This document shows positions 37,765 to 46,426 of a DNA stretch of 64,000 bases, piece by piece. The DNA lies in NCBI RefSeq assembly GCF_012927645.1, contig NZ_JABBMT010000002.1:62001-126000 (forward strand), written 5' to 3'. Numbering within the stretch: position 1 is the first letter of the stretch; every line of letters begins with the position of its first letter. The position numbers were made by a program, and so were the translations under genes. The notes under the pieces are model-generated. The model did no database searches, had not been told where the DNA came from, and was given only the letters and a program-made list of their open reading frames with translations. The DNA comes from Pseudoalteromonas arctica. Lineage in GTDB: Bacteria; Pseudomonadota; Gammaproteobacteria; Enterobacterales; Alteromonadaceae.

Positions 37765-39344
37765 TACTTACTTGCCTTTGCTTGAGAATGACGGATCACT
37801 TGACCCGCAAGAATATTAGTCAACTTACCATCGGAAATAACCAGTTCACCGTTAACAACCATCCAACGTACACCTTCGCTTAGCTCTTCTGGATGAATGT
37901 AATCTGCTTTCGGTGTAAATTTGTTCTCATCAAAAATAACAATATCGGCAACATAGTCAACGTTGAGTTCACCTCGATCAGTTAAACCAAAGGTTTTTGC
38001 GGTTAAAGTGCTACTTTGATCAATAAACTGTCCTGTTGTTAGCCATTTATTTTGCTTTACGAACTCATGATATTTCTTCGGAAATGATGCATATTTTCGT
38101 GGATGGCCAGGACTTCCATCAGAAGATGTCATCACCCAAGGCTGTAACATATAAGCCTGTATATCTTGCTCTGACATATTAAAACTAGCAACGCGTGCAT
38201 TTCCTGAAATAACAATTTTACGCGCAGCATCAATAGGTGATACACCCCACATAGAGGCTATTTCGAGTAATGTTTTACCGCGTAACTCTGAACGGGCAGG
38301 GTCACTTATCAACAATGAATCAGCACCACCTCGACGACGTAAGTTCTCTTGCATTGCAGCTTTGAGTAACGGCCATTGGGCCTCGTCTTGTATCCGCGCA
38401 ATATACTCAGCTTTTGTTCCCGCTAACGTTTCGCGCGGCATTAAACTGCCCGCAATACTCGTACCCGATGCACGCCAAGGGTATTGATCAGCGGTAACAT
38501 CAATACCGTTTTCACGAGCCTGATCAATTAAATTAATAACTTGCGTACTTTCTCCCCACACATCAACACCAAGGGCTTTAATATGTGCAATATGCACAGG
38601 AAGTTTTGCTTGCTCACCGATAGTGATCACTTCTTTAATTGCCCCAACTAAACCAACACTATAAGAACTTTCGTCACGAATGTGGCTGTCATAAACACCT
38701 CCATAACGGGCTGCAACTTTTGCAAGCTCAATCACTTCATTCGTTGTTGCGTAATTACCCGGTACATAATAAAGTCCAGTAGACAAACCAAGTGCACCTG
38801 CTTGCATTGCTTGCTCAACCAGGCCTTTCATTTGTGCAAGCTCTGCGGACGTTGGTGCGCGATTTGTACGCCCCATCACTGCAGTACGTACTGAGCCATG
38901 GCCAATGTATAATCCCACATTGGTTCCTATACCTTGCTCTTCGTATTGCCCAAAAGTATTCGCTACGTCAATATCACCACCACCATCTACATTACAAAAA
39001 ACACTGCTCACACCTTGTGTTATGTAATTTGCATTTAAATTAGGTACGTTATTATCTGAAAAATCACTGCAAGCATGTGTATGAGGATCAATAAATCCAG
39101 GTGCAACTATATGATCCTGAGCATCAATTACTTTTTTTGCTCGTACATTTACTGGTGTTTGCTCACTAATAAATATAATTTTACCTTTATCAACACCAAT
39201 CGCCCCCTTAATTGGCTCTCTATTTGCCCCTTGATAAATCGTGTTACCGGTTATAATTAAATCTATTGATGTGCTTTCACGACTACAACCAATAAGGGCT
39301 GCTGTCACAACAGCTACAAGTGCTGTTAATTTAGTAATTGGCAT
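37764..39344 (-). CDS. N-acyl-D-amino-acid deacylase (D-aminoacylase) family lipoprotein
   Basis: A 526-residue amidohydrolase with a lipoprotein signal peptide (lipobox AALIGC). Metal-site motifs: PGFIDPHTHACSD (H-x-H), a Cys-containing segment SSVFCNVDGGGDI where D-aminoacylases place a metal-ligand Cys, PVHIAHIKALG (His) and SSDGSPGHPRKYASFPK (Asp and substrate-binding part). D-aminoacylases release D-amino acids from N-acyl-D-amino acids. Being anchored in the envelope and linked to an M14 carboxypeptidase and a large TonB receptor, it could feed D-glutamate or other D-residues to the DgcN-DgcA pathway. That link is inference. Confidence 0.85.
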   Translation of the reverse strand: MPITKLTALVAVVTAALIGCSRESTSIDLIITGNTIYQGANREPIKGAIGVDKGKIIFISEQTPVNVRAKKVIDAQDHIVAPGFIDPHTHACSDFSDNNVPNLNANYITQGVSSVFCNVDGGGDIDVANTFGQYEEQGIGTNVGLYIGHGSVRTAVMGRTNRAPTSAELAQMKGLVEQAMQAGALGLSTGLYYVPGNYATTNEVIELAKVAARYGGVYDSHIRDESSYSVGLVGAIKEVITIGEQAKLPVHIAHIKALGVDVWGESTQVINLIDQARENGIDVTADQYPWRASGTSIAGSLMPRETLAGTKAEYIARIQDEAQWPLLKAAMQENLRRRGGADSLLISDPARSELRGKTLLEIASMWGVSPIDAARKIVISGNARVASFNMSEQDIQAYMLQPWVMTSSDGSPGHPRKYASFPKKYHEFVKQNKWLTTGQFIDQSSTLTAKTFGLTDRGELNVDYVADIVIFDENKFTPKADYIHPEELSEGVRWMVVNGELVISDGKLTNILAGQVIRHSQAKASK

Positions 39345-39418
39345 TACTCAATCCTATTCTTTGTATAGAACAATAAGAGCAACTGACATTGCTCATATTA
39401 AAATTTGCTAATGATTAT

Positions 39419-42400
39419 TTAATCAAAGCTCATACTTAAACTAACATATACATAACGCCCTTCAGCATCATGTAAGCTCGCATTGTAGCCATATGTTTCA
39501 TCAGCGAGTGGAGGCTCTTTATCAAAGATATTACGCATACCAAGACGCACCCGAGTTCCCTCTAAAGAACCTGAATCATAAGTATATTGACCATAAAGGT
39601 TAAATGTAGTCCAACTGTTTACGTGCCAAAATTCACCAGTCTCATTATGTATTGCACTAGTATCATAAAAGTCTCCCACATATTTACCGTATAGCCCAGC
39701 TCCCCAGTTCTCGTAGCTCCAAGAAAGGGTTCCTGTTGCTTGCCACTCGGGTCTGCCATCCATTTGCATCAAATCGCCCACATCCTCTAGTGCAAACCCT
39801 AGCTCAGCTAGTTGGGCTGACTCTTCATCTAGGCTTTGGTACGCTTTAAGCAATTTCGCAGTGTTCAATTTAAAGTCAAAATCACCAAATTGCGTATCAT
39901 TAATTCTGTAGTTAATACTTAAATCAAGCCCTTCTGTGACACGCGAATCTAGATTCTCAAATAAACCTATCACTTCGGTTATATCACCTACAGCATCAAG
40001 CCCTGAACCACTAAAAAATGCCACATCATCAGCCGTTGCGGCCGCTCTGATCACGTTTTCGTTACTACCTCCATTTAAGCGATAGTAATAATCAAGATCT
40101 GTAATATTTTGATATGAGCGAATACCAATCAAATCTTCTTGTTCTATACGCCAATAATCAGCAGTAAAGGTCAGGTTATCAATCAGTTCTGGCGAATAAA
40201 CCAGACCTAAACCATAGTTATAGTCATTTTCAGGTTTCAAGTCAGGGTTACCATAGCGAATATTAGAGACGCTATCGCTGCTGCTACATTCACTTAAACT
40301 ACTTAACTCACCTTTATTAATTTGTGCTTGGCAACGATAATAATCTGTTGGATAATTTACTCGAGTAGTGCTTGCAGTGTGGAGTTGCTCTAAGTTGGGA
40401 GCACGAAAGCCTTCCGAGTATGATGCTCTAAAATGTAAGCTGTTAACTGGGTACCAACTTAAAACGGCTTTAGGTTTAAAAACACTGCCTACATCATTAT
40501 ATTGCTCAAAACGACCTGCAATTTGAAAATCTAATCGCTCAACAAGTGGAATGTCCATTTCAGGACTGATCAACGCTCCCGCAAATTCGACAAATGCCGA
40601 AGCAACATTACGCGAACCATCTGAATTAGGTTGACCACTTGAACCCATGATGTCTGATGCATAGTTTTCACCAGTAACACTATCTGTGTACGTTGTCGTT
40701 CCATTCAATCGATCGTCGTACTTGTTTTCAAAACTTTCATAACGCCATTCTGCCCCTAATGCCACACCAACATTTCCAGCAGGTAAAGAAAATAAAGAAG
40801 GCGTTGATATTTTAAAATCAACAAGCCCTAACTCAGTTTCACCAGTACGTGAGGTATCAACTAAAAAGCTATTAATTGTTTCTTGTGAGTTACACTGTGC
40901 ATTACAAAATGGGTTATACGCTGAGCTATCTTGCTTATTTACGCTCTCTTGAAACAAACTCAAACTAATACGATTACCTGTATTATCAACTGTTTTAGCT
41001 GCAGAATACAAAGCGGCACTATCCCAACTCCAATTATCAATATCACCGCGTGCACCTCCTAAAAAGCGATATGAAGTATTTTCTACATTAATTTTTCGCA
41101 CTCCAGCGTCAACAACGCGATAGGCATCGATAATAACGTCAAGACCTTCACTTGGAATATCGTAACCGCTTAGTTGATTAACTCCTGAACCTAATGGATT
41201 CCAATACGCAGAACTTGAAATTGTAACTGGGGCTGAGGTTAGTGTTGCAGTCTCACCACGTTGAGAGTTTGATTCTGCTCTATAATAACCAAGCTCGCTG
41301 TATAGCTCAGTATCATTTCCTAAATCGTGATTAATAAATACAAATGAGTTAAGTCGTTCGGTTTCAGGGATCAAAGTGCGGCTTGCGTTAGTGTTGTATG
41401 ATTGCGTGCCGCTATTGATCGCACCACTATCAACACATAAACCATCGGCCAATACACACTGCTGATCAGCGTCGCTTGCATCTGATCCTTCAATATGAAA
41501 ACGCCCAGCCGAGCTAGTTAAACCATCTACAGATTGACTCGCGTCAAAACGGCCCCAAGGAGTTGTTGTTGATGAATTACGAAAATTAGAATCGCCTTCC
41601 CAACGAGTCCCATCAAGAAAAGGGCGCAGATCAGAATTAGCTGAGTATTTAGTCTCTGACGCCATCACTTCTGAGCCGTAGTAATAATTGACAGAAGCCG
41701 TTACATTGGTCATTCCATCATTTAAGTCCCAACCAGCTAGCCCATTTAAATTAAGTTTTTCGCGTTCTGTATTTTCAGCTTGGCCATACTGCATATCAAA
41801 TTGAAAGCCACTGAAATCTTCGCGCATTTGTGTATTTACAACACCAGCAACAGCATCAGAGCCGTAAATAGCAGCGGCACCATCATGCAACACCTCAACA
41901 GCATCAATCCCCATTACAGGAATAGAGTTTACGTTAACAGTTGTTACAGGCACTGAGTTTTCTGTTTGAGAACCTGGATGCTGTACTAAACGCCGACCAT
42001 TTAAAAGTACCAAGGTATTTCCCGTACCTATACTGCGTAAATTTATTGATGCAACATCACCACGAGAGGCGTAAACACCACTAACAACATCATTACCATT
42101 AAAGCTAACTGTGCCGTTACTAGGGATCGATGCAAATAATTCACTCCCTGAAGTTGCACCAATTGCATCAATATCTTTAGAGTCAATAATAGAAACGGGT
42201 AATGCCCCTCCGATATCAGCTCCCTTAATCATAGAACCTACCACACTAATTACTTCAACATCTTCATCTACTTTAGTATGTTGGTTTGAAACCTCAGTTT
42301 CTTTCACATTCACCTGATTACTTTGCTCAGCAACTGCAGGTAAAGACATGACGCCTAATGCAGATAATAAACATAAACTAATTTTATTTAACTGATATTT

Positions 42401-42421
42401 TTCTTGATGAGATGCATACAT
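39419..42421 (-). CDS. Large TonB-dependent receptor (peptide/oligomer type)
   Basis: This 1000-residue protein has a signal peptide (ISLCLLSALGVMSLPAVA), a TonB-box-like segment (VEVISVVGSMIKG), a plug (SIIDSKDIDAIGATSGSELF; NTLVLLNGRRLVQHPGSQ; AAIYGSDAVAGVVN) and a barrel ending YVYVSLSMSFD. The size and plug wording match the TonB receptors of alteromonads that import peptides or glycans, not siderophores. It heads the deacylase/M14 operon and has the 17-bp palindrome 111 bp upstream, so it is probably co-regulated with dgcNA and takes up D-amino-acid-containing peptides. Confidence 0.9.
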   Translation of the reverse strand: MYASHQEKYQLNKISLCLLSALGVMSLPAVAEQSNQVNVKETEVSNQHTKVDEDVEVISVVGSMIKGADIGGALPVSIIDSKDIDAIGATSGSELFASIPSNGTVSFNGNDVVSGVYASRGDVASINLRSIGTGNTLVLLNGRRLVQHPGSQTENSVPVTTVNVNSIPVMGIDAVEVLHDGAAAIYGSDAVAGVVNTQMREDFSGFQFDMQYGQAENTEREKLNLNGLAGWDLNDGMTNVTASVNYYYGSEVMASETKYSANSDLRPFLDGTRWEGDSNFRNSSTTTPWGRFDASQSVDGLTSSAGRFHIEGSDASDADQQCVLADGLCVDSGAINSGTQSYNTNASRTLIPETERLNSFVFINHDLGNDTELYSELGYYRAESNSQRGETATLTSAPVTISSSAYWNPLGSGVNQLSGYDIPSEGLDVIIDAYRVVDAGVRKINVENTSYRFLGGARGDIDNWSWDSAALYSAAKTVDNTGNRISLSLFQESVNKQDSSAYNPFCNAQCNSQETINSFLVDTSRTGETELGLVDFKISTPSLFSLPAGNVGVALGAEWRYESFENKYDDRLNGTTTYTDSVTGENYASDIMGSSGQPNSDGSRNVASAFVEFAGALISPEMDIPLVERLDFQIAGRFEQYNDVGSVFKPKAVLSWYPVNSLHFRASYSEGFRAPNLEQLHTASTTRVNYPTDYYRCQAQINKGELSSLSECSSSDSVSNIRYGNPDLKPENDYNYGLGLVYSPELIDNLTFTADYWRIEQEDLIGIRSYQNITDLDYYYRLNGGSNENVIRAAATADDVAFFSGSGLDAVGDITEVIGLFENLDSRVTEGLDLSINYRINDTQFGDFDFKLNTAKLLKAYQSLDEESAQLAELGFALEDVGDLMQMDGRPEWQATGTLSWSYENWGAGLYGKYVGDFYDTSAIHNETGEFWHVNSWTTFNLYGQYTYDSGSLEGTRVRLGMRNIFDKEPPLADETYGYNASLHDAEGRYVYVSLSMSFD

Positions 42422-42531
42422 GTGATTCCCCTAACTACTTATGTTTTTAATGGTTATAGTTTGTAAGTTGATTGCATTTCACACAGTGCACAATAAGATC
42501 TAATAAGACAATTGACAAAAAGTAGCCTATT

Positions 42532-42548
42532 TATAACCTCAGGTTATA
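42532..42548 (-). promoter_or_regulatory. Perfect palindromic operator upstream of the TonB receptor operon
   Basis: TATAACCTCAGGTTATA is a perfect 17-bp palindrome around a central C, 111 bp before the TonB receptor ATG. The same element with two asymmetric positions lies upstream of dgcN at 32413-32429, with the LysR gene next to it. Position and symmetry suit a LysR-type recognition site. Confidence 0.78.
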
Positions 42549-42591
42549 GGTGTTTTTAATTAGATAATTGATTCAATTTATAGGAATCGTT

Positions 42592-42730
42592 ATCAATTGG
42601 CCGCGCGTTCGATTTAATGAAAGCTTTAGGTTTAGAAGTAAAAATAGACGTAGTTGTACCTCAACACGATGAAAAGGCTAAAAGTAAATTAATAACGCAA
42701 ATCCAGAACATGGTTGCGGATCATGAGTAA
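42592..42730 (+). pseudogene. hipB-like antitoxin, 3' remnant
   Basis: An open frame without a start gives SIGRAFDLMKALGLEVKIDV followed by VVPQHDEKAKSKLITQIQNM and ends in TAA at 42728-42730. The segment resembles the end of the HTH domain and the C-terminal tail of HipB-type antitoxins (phrase LMKALGLEV). The HTH itself is absent. The stop overlaps the next frame's ATG by 8 bases (ATGAGTAA), the coupling expected of hipB-hipA. Confidence 0.65.
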
Positions 42731-42845
42731 TAGATCACTCGATGTGTATGCTGGCAAACAGCTCATGGGCCAATTTCAAGATAGTAATGGCTTTTGGTCT
42801 TTTAATAATTGGACTATGGAATCAGTAAAAAAACTAGATGATTAA
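42723..42845 (+). pseudogene. hipA-like toxin kinase, N-terminal remnant
   Basis: ATG at 42723-42725 opens a 40-residue frame, MSNRSLDVYAGKQLMGQFQD then SNGFWSFNNWTMES, ending in TAA at 42843-42845. It matches the first strands of HipA kinases (L-D-V-Y-x-G-x-x-x-G-Q and G-x-W-S-F). About 400 residues including the whole kinase core are missing, so no toxin is made. Confidence 0.65.
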
Positions 42846-42978
42846 ACAATAATTATGAGATTTAAAATTTGCCCTAATCCACACTACCCCATAAAATAAA
42901 GTAATTCAAAACACTCCTAGGGAAGACAATGAGGAAAACTTTAAATGATCACGGATTGGAGACCGAATTAGAGTAAAT

Positions 42979-43227
42979 ATGCAGGGTCAGCTAGTTAAAA
43001 GAGATACAGACTCTGAGTTATGGGCATCATTAATACCTTCTGATGGTATGACTCTAAGAGTTACAAGTGCTATTGATAACTTAGGTATTGATGCAAAAGT
43101 TAATAATTCACAGCCCTTAGAAGTCATTTCAAATGATCCAGATTCAGGTACTTACCACTGGGATCATGCGAATGGAATATTTCCATATCAATCTGTCATA
43201 TTTTGGTGGTCAAGAAAAACTAGCTAG
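42979..43227 (+). CDS. Small hypothetical protein (82 residues)
   Basis: MQGQLVKRDTDSELWASLIP opens an acidic, soluble frame ending in a Trp/Tyr-rich tail (YQSVIFWWSRKTS). No signal peptide, membrane segment or known motif. A separate 15-codon frame (ATG at 42928) ends only a few bases before this ATG, and ribosome binding is weak (TAGAG), so this could also be the 3' part of a broken gene. It lies in the accessory gap after the hipBA remnant. Family unknown. Confidence 0.4.
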   Translation: MQGQLVKRDTDSELWASLIPSDGMTLRVTSAIDNLGIDAKVNNSQPLEVISNDPDSGTYHWDHANGIFPYQSVIFWWSRKTS

Positions 43228-43294
43228 CATTTAAAGAAAAGTCACACTAATATAGGTATCAATAGATTAATAAAACATGAAAGGGGGAGTAATA

Positions 43295-43339
43295 ATGAAT
43301 AGAAAAATTAACTGTATCGGTGGTGGTTCGAGTAATTAA
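43295..43339 (+). CDS. Putative 14-residue peptide with strong RBS and terminator
   Basis: AAAGGGGGAG precedes ATG 43295-43297 at ideal spacing. The frame encodes MNRKINCIGGGSSN and stops; an in-frame ATG 18 bases upstream (43277) would give 20 residues. A perfect rho-independent terminator follows 25 bp later. The single Cys and Gly/Ser-rich end are unusual. It may be a leader peptide, a small secreted peptide or chance. No modification enzyme is adjacent. Confidence 0.35.
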   Translation: MNRKINCIGGGSSN

Positions 43340-43363
43340 GATCAACCCCAGCAAAAAATAATA

Positions 43364-43395
43364 GAGCCAGCATAGTTATGCTGGCTTTTTTATTT
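43364..43395 (+). terminator. Rho-independent terminator
   Basis: GCCAGCATA and TATGCTGGC pair around a 2-base loop (43366-43385), followed by TTTTTTATTT. It ends rightward transcription from the accessory gap, including the 14-residue ORF. Confidence 0.9.
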
Positions 43396-43431
43396 GTCTC
43401 ATCCCAGTTTCACCTTACATGTCCGTTTAGT

Positions 43432-43466
43432 AAAGCCACACACTAATAATTAGTATGTGGCTTTTT
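43432..43466. terminator. Terminator-like hairpin downstream of the DPP-IV gene
   Basis: AAAGCCACA...ACTAAT pairs with ATTAGT...TGTGGCTTT with one bulged base. The rightward T-run (TTTTTAG) is better than the leftward one (TTTACT), so it may be bidirectional: a second stop for the rightward unit and the terminator of the leftward DPP-IV gene. Confidence 0.65.
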
Positions 43467-43489
43467 AGTCTCTAAACTAACTTTCTGAG

Positions 43490-45832
43490 TTATTGATTTA
43501 ATAAGTTCTTTTCAAAAAACTCAGCCATCATAGTATGATAGTGCAAGGTAGTGCCTTTACCTTCACGTAGGCTGTGTGAGCGGTTTGGGTATGAGAAAAA
43601 CTCAAACTGTTTATTGTGCTTAACGAGTTCGTCAATTAAACGCTCTGAGCCTTGATAGTGCACGTTATCATCCCCAGTGCCGTGAATCAGCAATAGCTTA
43701 CCGGTTAGGTTTTTAGCAAACGTAATAGGCGAGGTGTTATCGTAGCTCTCAGGGTCAGTATTTGGGTTACCCGCATAACGCTCTTGGTAAATAGTGTCGT
43801 ATAAACGTATATCTGGCACGGGCGCTGAGGCAATACCCACTTTGAACTTATCACCGTGGCGGAACAGTAAATTAAGGGTTGAACTACCGCCACCTGAGTG
43901 GCCCCACACGCCAACGCGGTCGGTGTCTATTACATCCCAACGTTTTGCCATAGCATCTAGCGCATCAACTTGATCTTGCACGGTGACAGAGCCGATTTTT
44001 TTATAAATCGATTTGCGCCAATCACGGCCTTTTGGCGCACGAGTACCTCGGTTATCAACCGATGCGACAATAAAGCCTTTTTGGGTTAACAGTGATTTGT
44101 ACAAGTAGCTATTGCCCTCGTAGCGGTCTTGTACTGTTGAGCCCCACGGTTCACCGTATACGTAAAACACAATTGGGTATTTTTTACTTTTATCCATGTT
44201 CTCTGGGAACATAATGTAGCCGTCAAGCTCGGTGCCATCCTGCGCATTCACTTTGAAAAATTCGTGGCTTGGTAAGCTTTGCTCAGCCAGTTTTTCTTTT
44301 AGCTCTTTATTTTCAACTAAGGTTTTTACATTAGTGTGATCGTTCACGTTAATGATTTGCTTTGTGGGCGGTGTGCCAAATTTAGAATAGCTGTGCATTG
44401 CCCATGAGGCATCTTTAGACATGTAATAGCTGTTTGAGCCTTCAAACTCAGCAGGGGTTACACGCACAGGTTTGCTACTGCCATCAAGTGGCGTGCTATA
44501 TAAATAGCGCTGACCTGGATCGTTTGGTGAAGCAATAAAATACATGACGTTTTTGTCTTCATTGATCGTGAGCATATCAACAATATCGTAATCGCCAGGC
44601 GTTAGGTCAATAATGGTTTTGCCATCGCGCGATACACGGTAAAGATGACGCCAGCCGTCACGTTCGCTGTGCCAAATAAAAAACTCGCCGTCTTTTGACC
44701 AATTGGCTTTATAAAACCATTCGATAAACGCATCGTCTTTATCTTCTAAAATTTTAGTCAGTTGCTGCTTTTGCCAATCAAATAACCACACTTTATTGTG
44801 GCTTTGCGGGCGGTTTAAATCTTGGATCATTAACTCATTCCCAGTGCCTGCCCAGCTAATACGCGGAATGTAGCGATCGCGATTATCGCCTCCAAGTTTT
44901 GCCCAGCGGGTTTGTTTATCTGCAATACTCACCACACCAACACGTACGGCTGAGTTAGTTTCACCGGCTTTAGGGTAAGGGAATTCTTTGAGAGTAGGAT
45001 AGAGCTCATCGGTGTTGTTGATCATAGTGAAAAATTTAACATCACTGGTATCAAGCTGCCAATAGGCGATTGATTTGTTATCTGGGCTCCAACGAAAGCC
45101 ATCAGCAATGGTGAACTCTTCTTCGTACACCCAATCAAAGTTGCCGTTAACAATAGTGGCGCTGCCATCGGTTGTAAGCGCTGTTACATCGTTACTACCA
45201 ACCGCTTGCATATAAATGTTGTTATCGCGCACGTAAGCCACTTTTGAGCTATCTGGTGAGAACTTAGCAAACATTAATTTGGTAGGTTCAACGTCTGCGC
45301 CACCTAATTGCTGTAATTGATTGGTTTCAAGATTGAGTAACCAAAAATCCCCACGGCTGCGTGAGCGCCAAACTTGCTCGCTATTGGTAAATACCATAAG
45401 CCATTTACCGTCTTTTGACCATTGGTAGCTTTCGATTGCAAATGGCTCATCTGCGCCCTCTGGCAGTAGCTTTTCAAACTCAACTAAAACTTTGCGACCT
45501 GTACCGTCAGCGTTGTAAAATACAATGTCGTTACCTTTTACGCCGTGCTCTTTGTCGTCATCAGCTTTAGCATTATCAGCGTCGTCTTTTTTATCTTGTT
45601 CGCTCTCACGCGCTTCAAGCACTGTGTAGCCAGTACCATCATCTAGCCATTTAAAGTAAGTGCTACGCTGCGCTTTGAAATATTTATCTTTATAGATTTG
45701 TTCAAGGGTAAGCGGATTACTAACTTGGCTCACCGTAGTATTCCCTGTGGTATTTTGCGTTACAGAGCAGCCTGATAACGAAAGCCCGGCCAGTACCGAC
45801 AGTACTAAAGCCGAAGATTTAAGTAATTTCAT
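43490..45832 (-). CDS. Dipeptidyl peptidase IV (S9 family) lipoprotein
   Basis: This 780-residue prolyl-oligopeptidase-family enzyme has a lipoprotein signal peptide ending LSLSGC, an eight-bladed beta-propeller (DPPIV N-terminal region, with WVYEEEF supplying the Glu-Glu pair that binds the substrate N-terminus) and a C-terminal hydrolase domain. Catalytic residues: Ser in GVWGHSGGGSS (near 647), Asp in HGTGDDNVH (near 720) and His in NRSHSLREG (near 752). It removes X-Pro or X-Ala dipeptides from peptides in the envelope. An Asp/Lys-rich insertion (EQDKKDDADNAKADDDKEHG) lies near residue 80. It is monocistronic. Confidence 0.93.
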   Translation of the reverse strand: MKLLKSSALVLSVLAGLSLSGCSVTQNTTGNTTVSQVSNPLTLEQIYKDKYFKAQRSTYFKWLDDGTGYTVLEARESEQDKKDDADNAKADDDKEHGVKGNDIVFYNADGTGRKVLVEFEKLLPEGADEPFAIESYQWSKDGKWLMVFTNSEQVWRSRSRGDFWLLNLETNQLQQLGGADVEPTKLMFAKFSPDSSKVAYVRDNNIYMQAVGSNDVTALTTDGSATIVNGNFDWVYEEEFTIADGFRWSPDNKSIAYWQLDTSDVKFFTMINNTDELYPTLKEFPYPKAGETNSAVRVGVVSIADKQTRWAKLGGDNRDRYIPRISWAGTGNELMIQDLNRPQSHNKVWLFDWQKQQLTKILEDKDDAFIEWFYKANWSKDGEFFIWHSERDGWRHLYRVSRDGKTIIDLTPGDYDIVDMLTINEDKNVMYFIASPNDPGQRYLYSTPLDGSSKPVRVTPAEFEGSNSYYMSKDASWAMHSYSKFGTPPTKQIINVNDHTNVKTLVENKELKEKLAEQSLPSHEFFKVNAQDGTELDGYIMFPENMDKSKKYPIVFYVYGEPWGSTVQDRYEGNSYLYKSLLTQKGFIVASVDNRGTRAPKGRDWRKSIYKKIGSVTVQDQVDALDAMAKRWDVIDTDRVGVWGHSGGGSSTLNLLFRHGDKFKVGIASAPVPDIRLYDTIYQERYAGNPNTDPESYDNTSPITFAKNLTGKLLLIHGTGDDNVHYQGSERLIDELVKHNKQFEFFSYPNRSHSLREGKGTTLHYHTMMAEFFEKNLLNQ

Positions 45833-46046
45833 ATGGAGATCCTAAATGCGCATAGCGCTTATTGTAGTTATTTATGTGAGTTATATCACTTTAGCAAAAA
45901 ATACGTTTAAGATCTGAACCTTTATCGCAATATAGATAAGATTAAGCTCAAAAGCGATAAGTTAAAAGTTCCTCGTAAATAAATTGTAGGTTGAGCTGCA
46001 CAAAGTGCTTTTCAGCTTTTTCACAGCGCAACCTTCACTGCAAACT

Positions 46047-46320
46047 TTAATTTAAGTACCAAATTACATTATTAGCACTCACTTGCCTTTTTAAACCACC
46101 TTCAACAGGCTCTTCACACAATAAGTTAACTTTATAATGCGCTGCATAAAGTGCTTGTATTTCGCTCGCTACGACACTAAAAGGAGAGCCTGCCATTTCA
46201 CTCAAATACCGCCAGAAGTTGCGGCGCATTGCCTGTTATTTCAATAAGGTGCTGGCTGTAGTTTTCTCTCATTTCATGGGGGAGGGCAACAAGCGCTGCG
46301 CGATCATATATCGCATCAAC
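46047..46320 (-). pseudogene. Thiopurine S-methyltransferase (tpm) 3' remnant, frameshifted
   Basis: Minus-strand frames give VDAIYDRAALVALPHEMREN then YSQHLIEITGNAPQLLAVFE and a stop; in another frame, overlapping that point, SEMAGSPFSVVASEIQALYA continues to WYLN and TAA at 46047-46049. In bacterial TPMT these are consecutive: the A-x-Y-D-R-A-A-x-x-A-L-P motif, then M-x-G-P-P-F-x-V and a terminal aromatic-Leu. So the second half of tpm survives with one frameshift near 46205-46215, and the N-terminal SAM-binding half is missing. Confidence 0.75.
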
Positions 46321-46334
46321 TCAAACAAAACTGT

Positions 46335-46412
46335 AATGGGGGTTTACACTAAACACTTCAAAAGGGCTAGCAAAGTCCAGCACCTCTGCATCATCGTAAA
46401 TATAAATTCCTA
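46335..46412 (-). pseudogene. DJ-1/PfpI family gene, 5' remnant
   Basis: The minus strand encodes NIGIYIYDDAEVLDFASPFE then VFSVN and a stop soon after. N-I-x-I-x-(I/V)-Y-D-D-A-E-V-L-D-F-x-x-P-x-E-V-F is the standard N-terminus of DJ-1/PfpI (GlxA/isonitrile-hydratase-like) proteins. The initiator Met has mutated (CTA), and about 170 residues including the catalytic Cys are missing. It abuts the tpm remnant, so one deletion probably removed the end of this gene and the start of tpm. Confidence 0.72.
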
Positions 46413-46426
46413 TGTTTAGCTTTGCG

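Noticed and set aside
43295..43345. Possible tRNA T-arm because of GGTTCGAGT
   Set aside because: No acceptor or anticodon stem can be built around it; the bases belong to the short ORF with a ribosome binding site.
46219..46419. 66-residue plus-strand ORF
   Set aside because: It is the shadow of the tpm and DJ-1 remnants, which read clearly on the minus strand.
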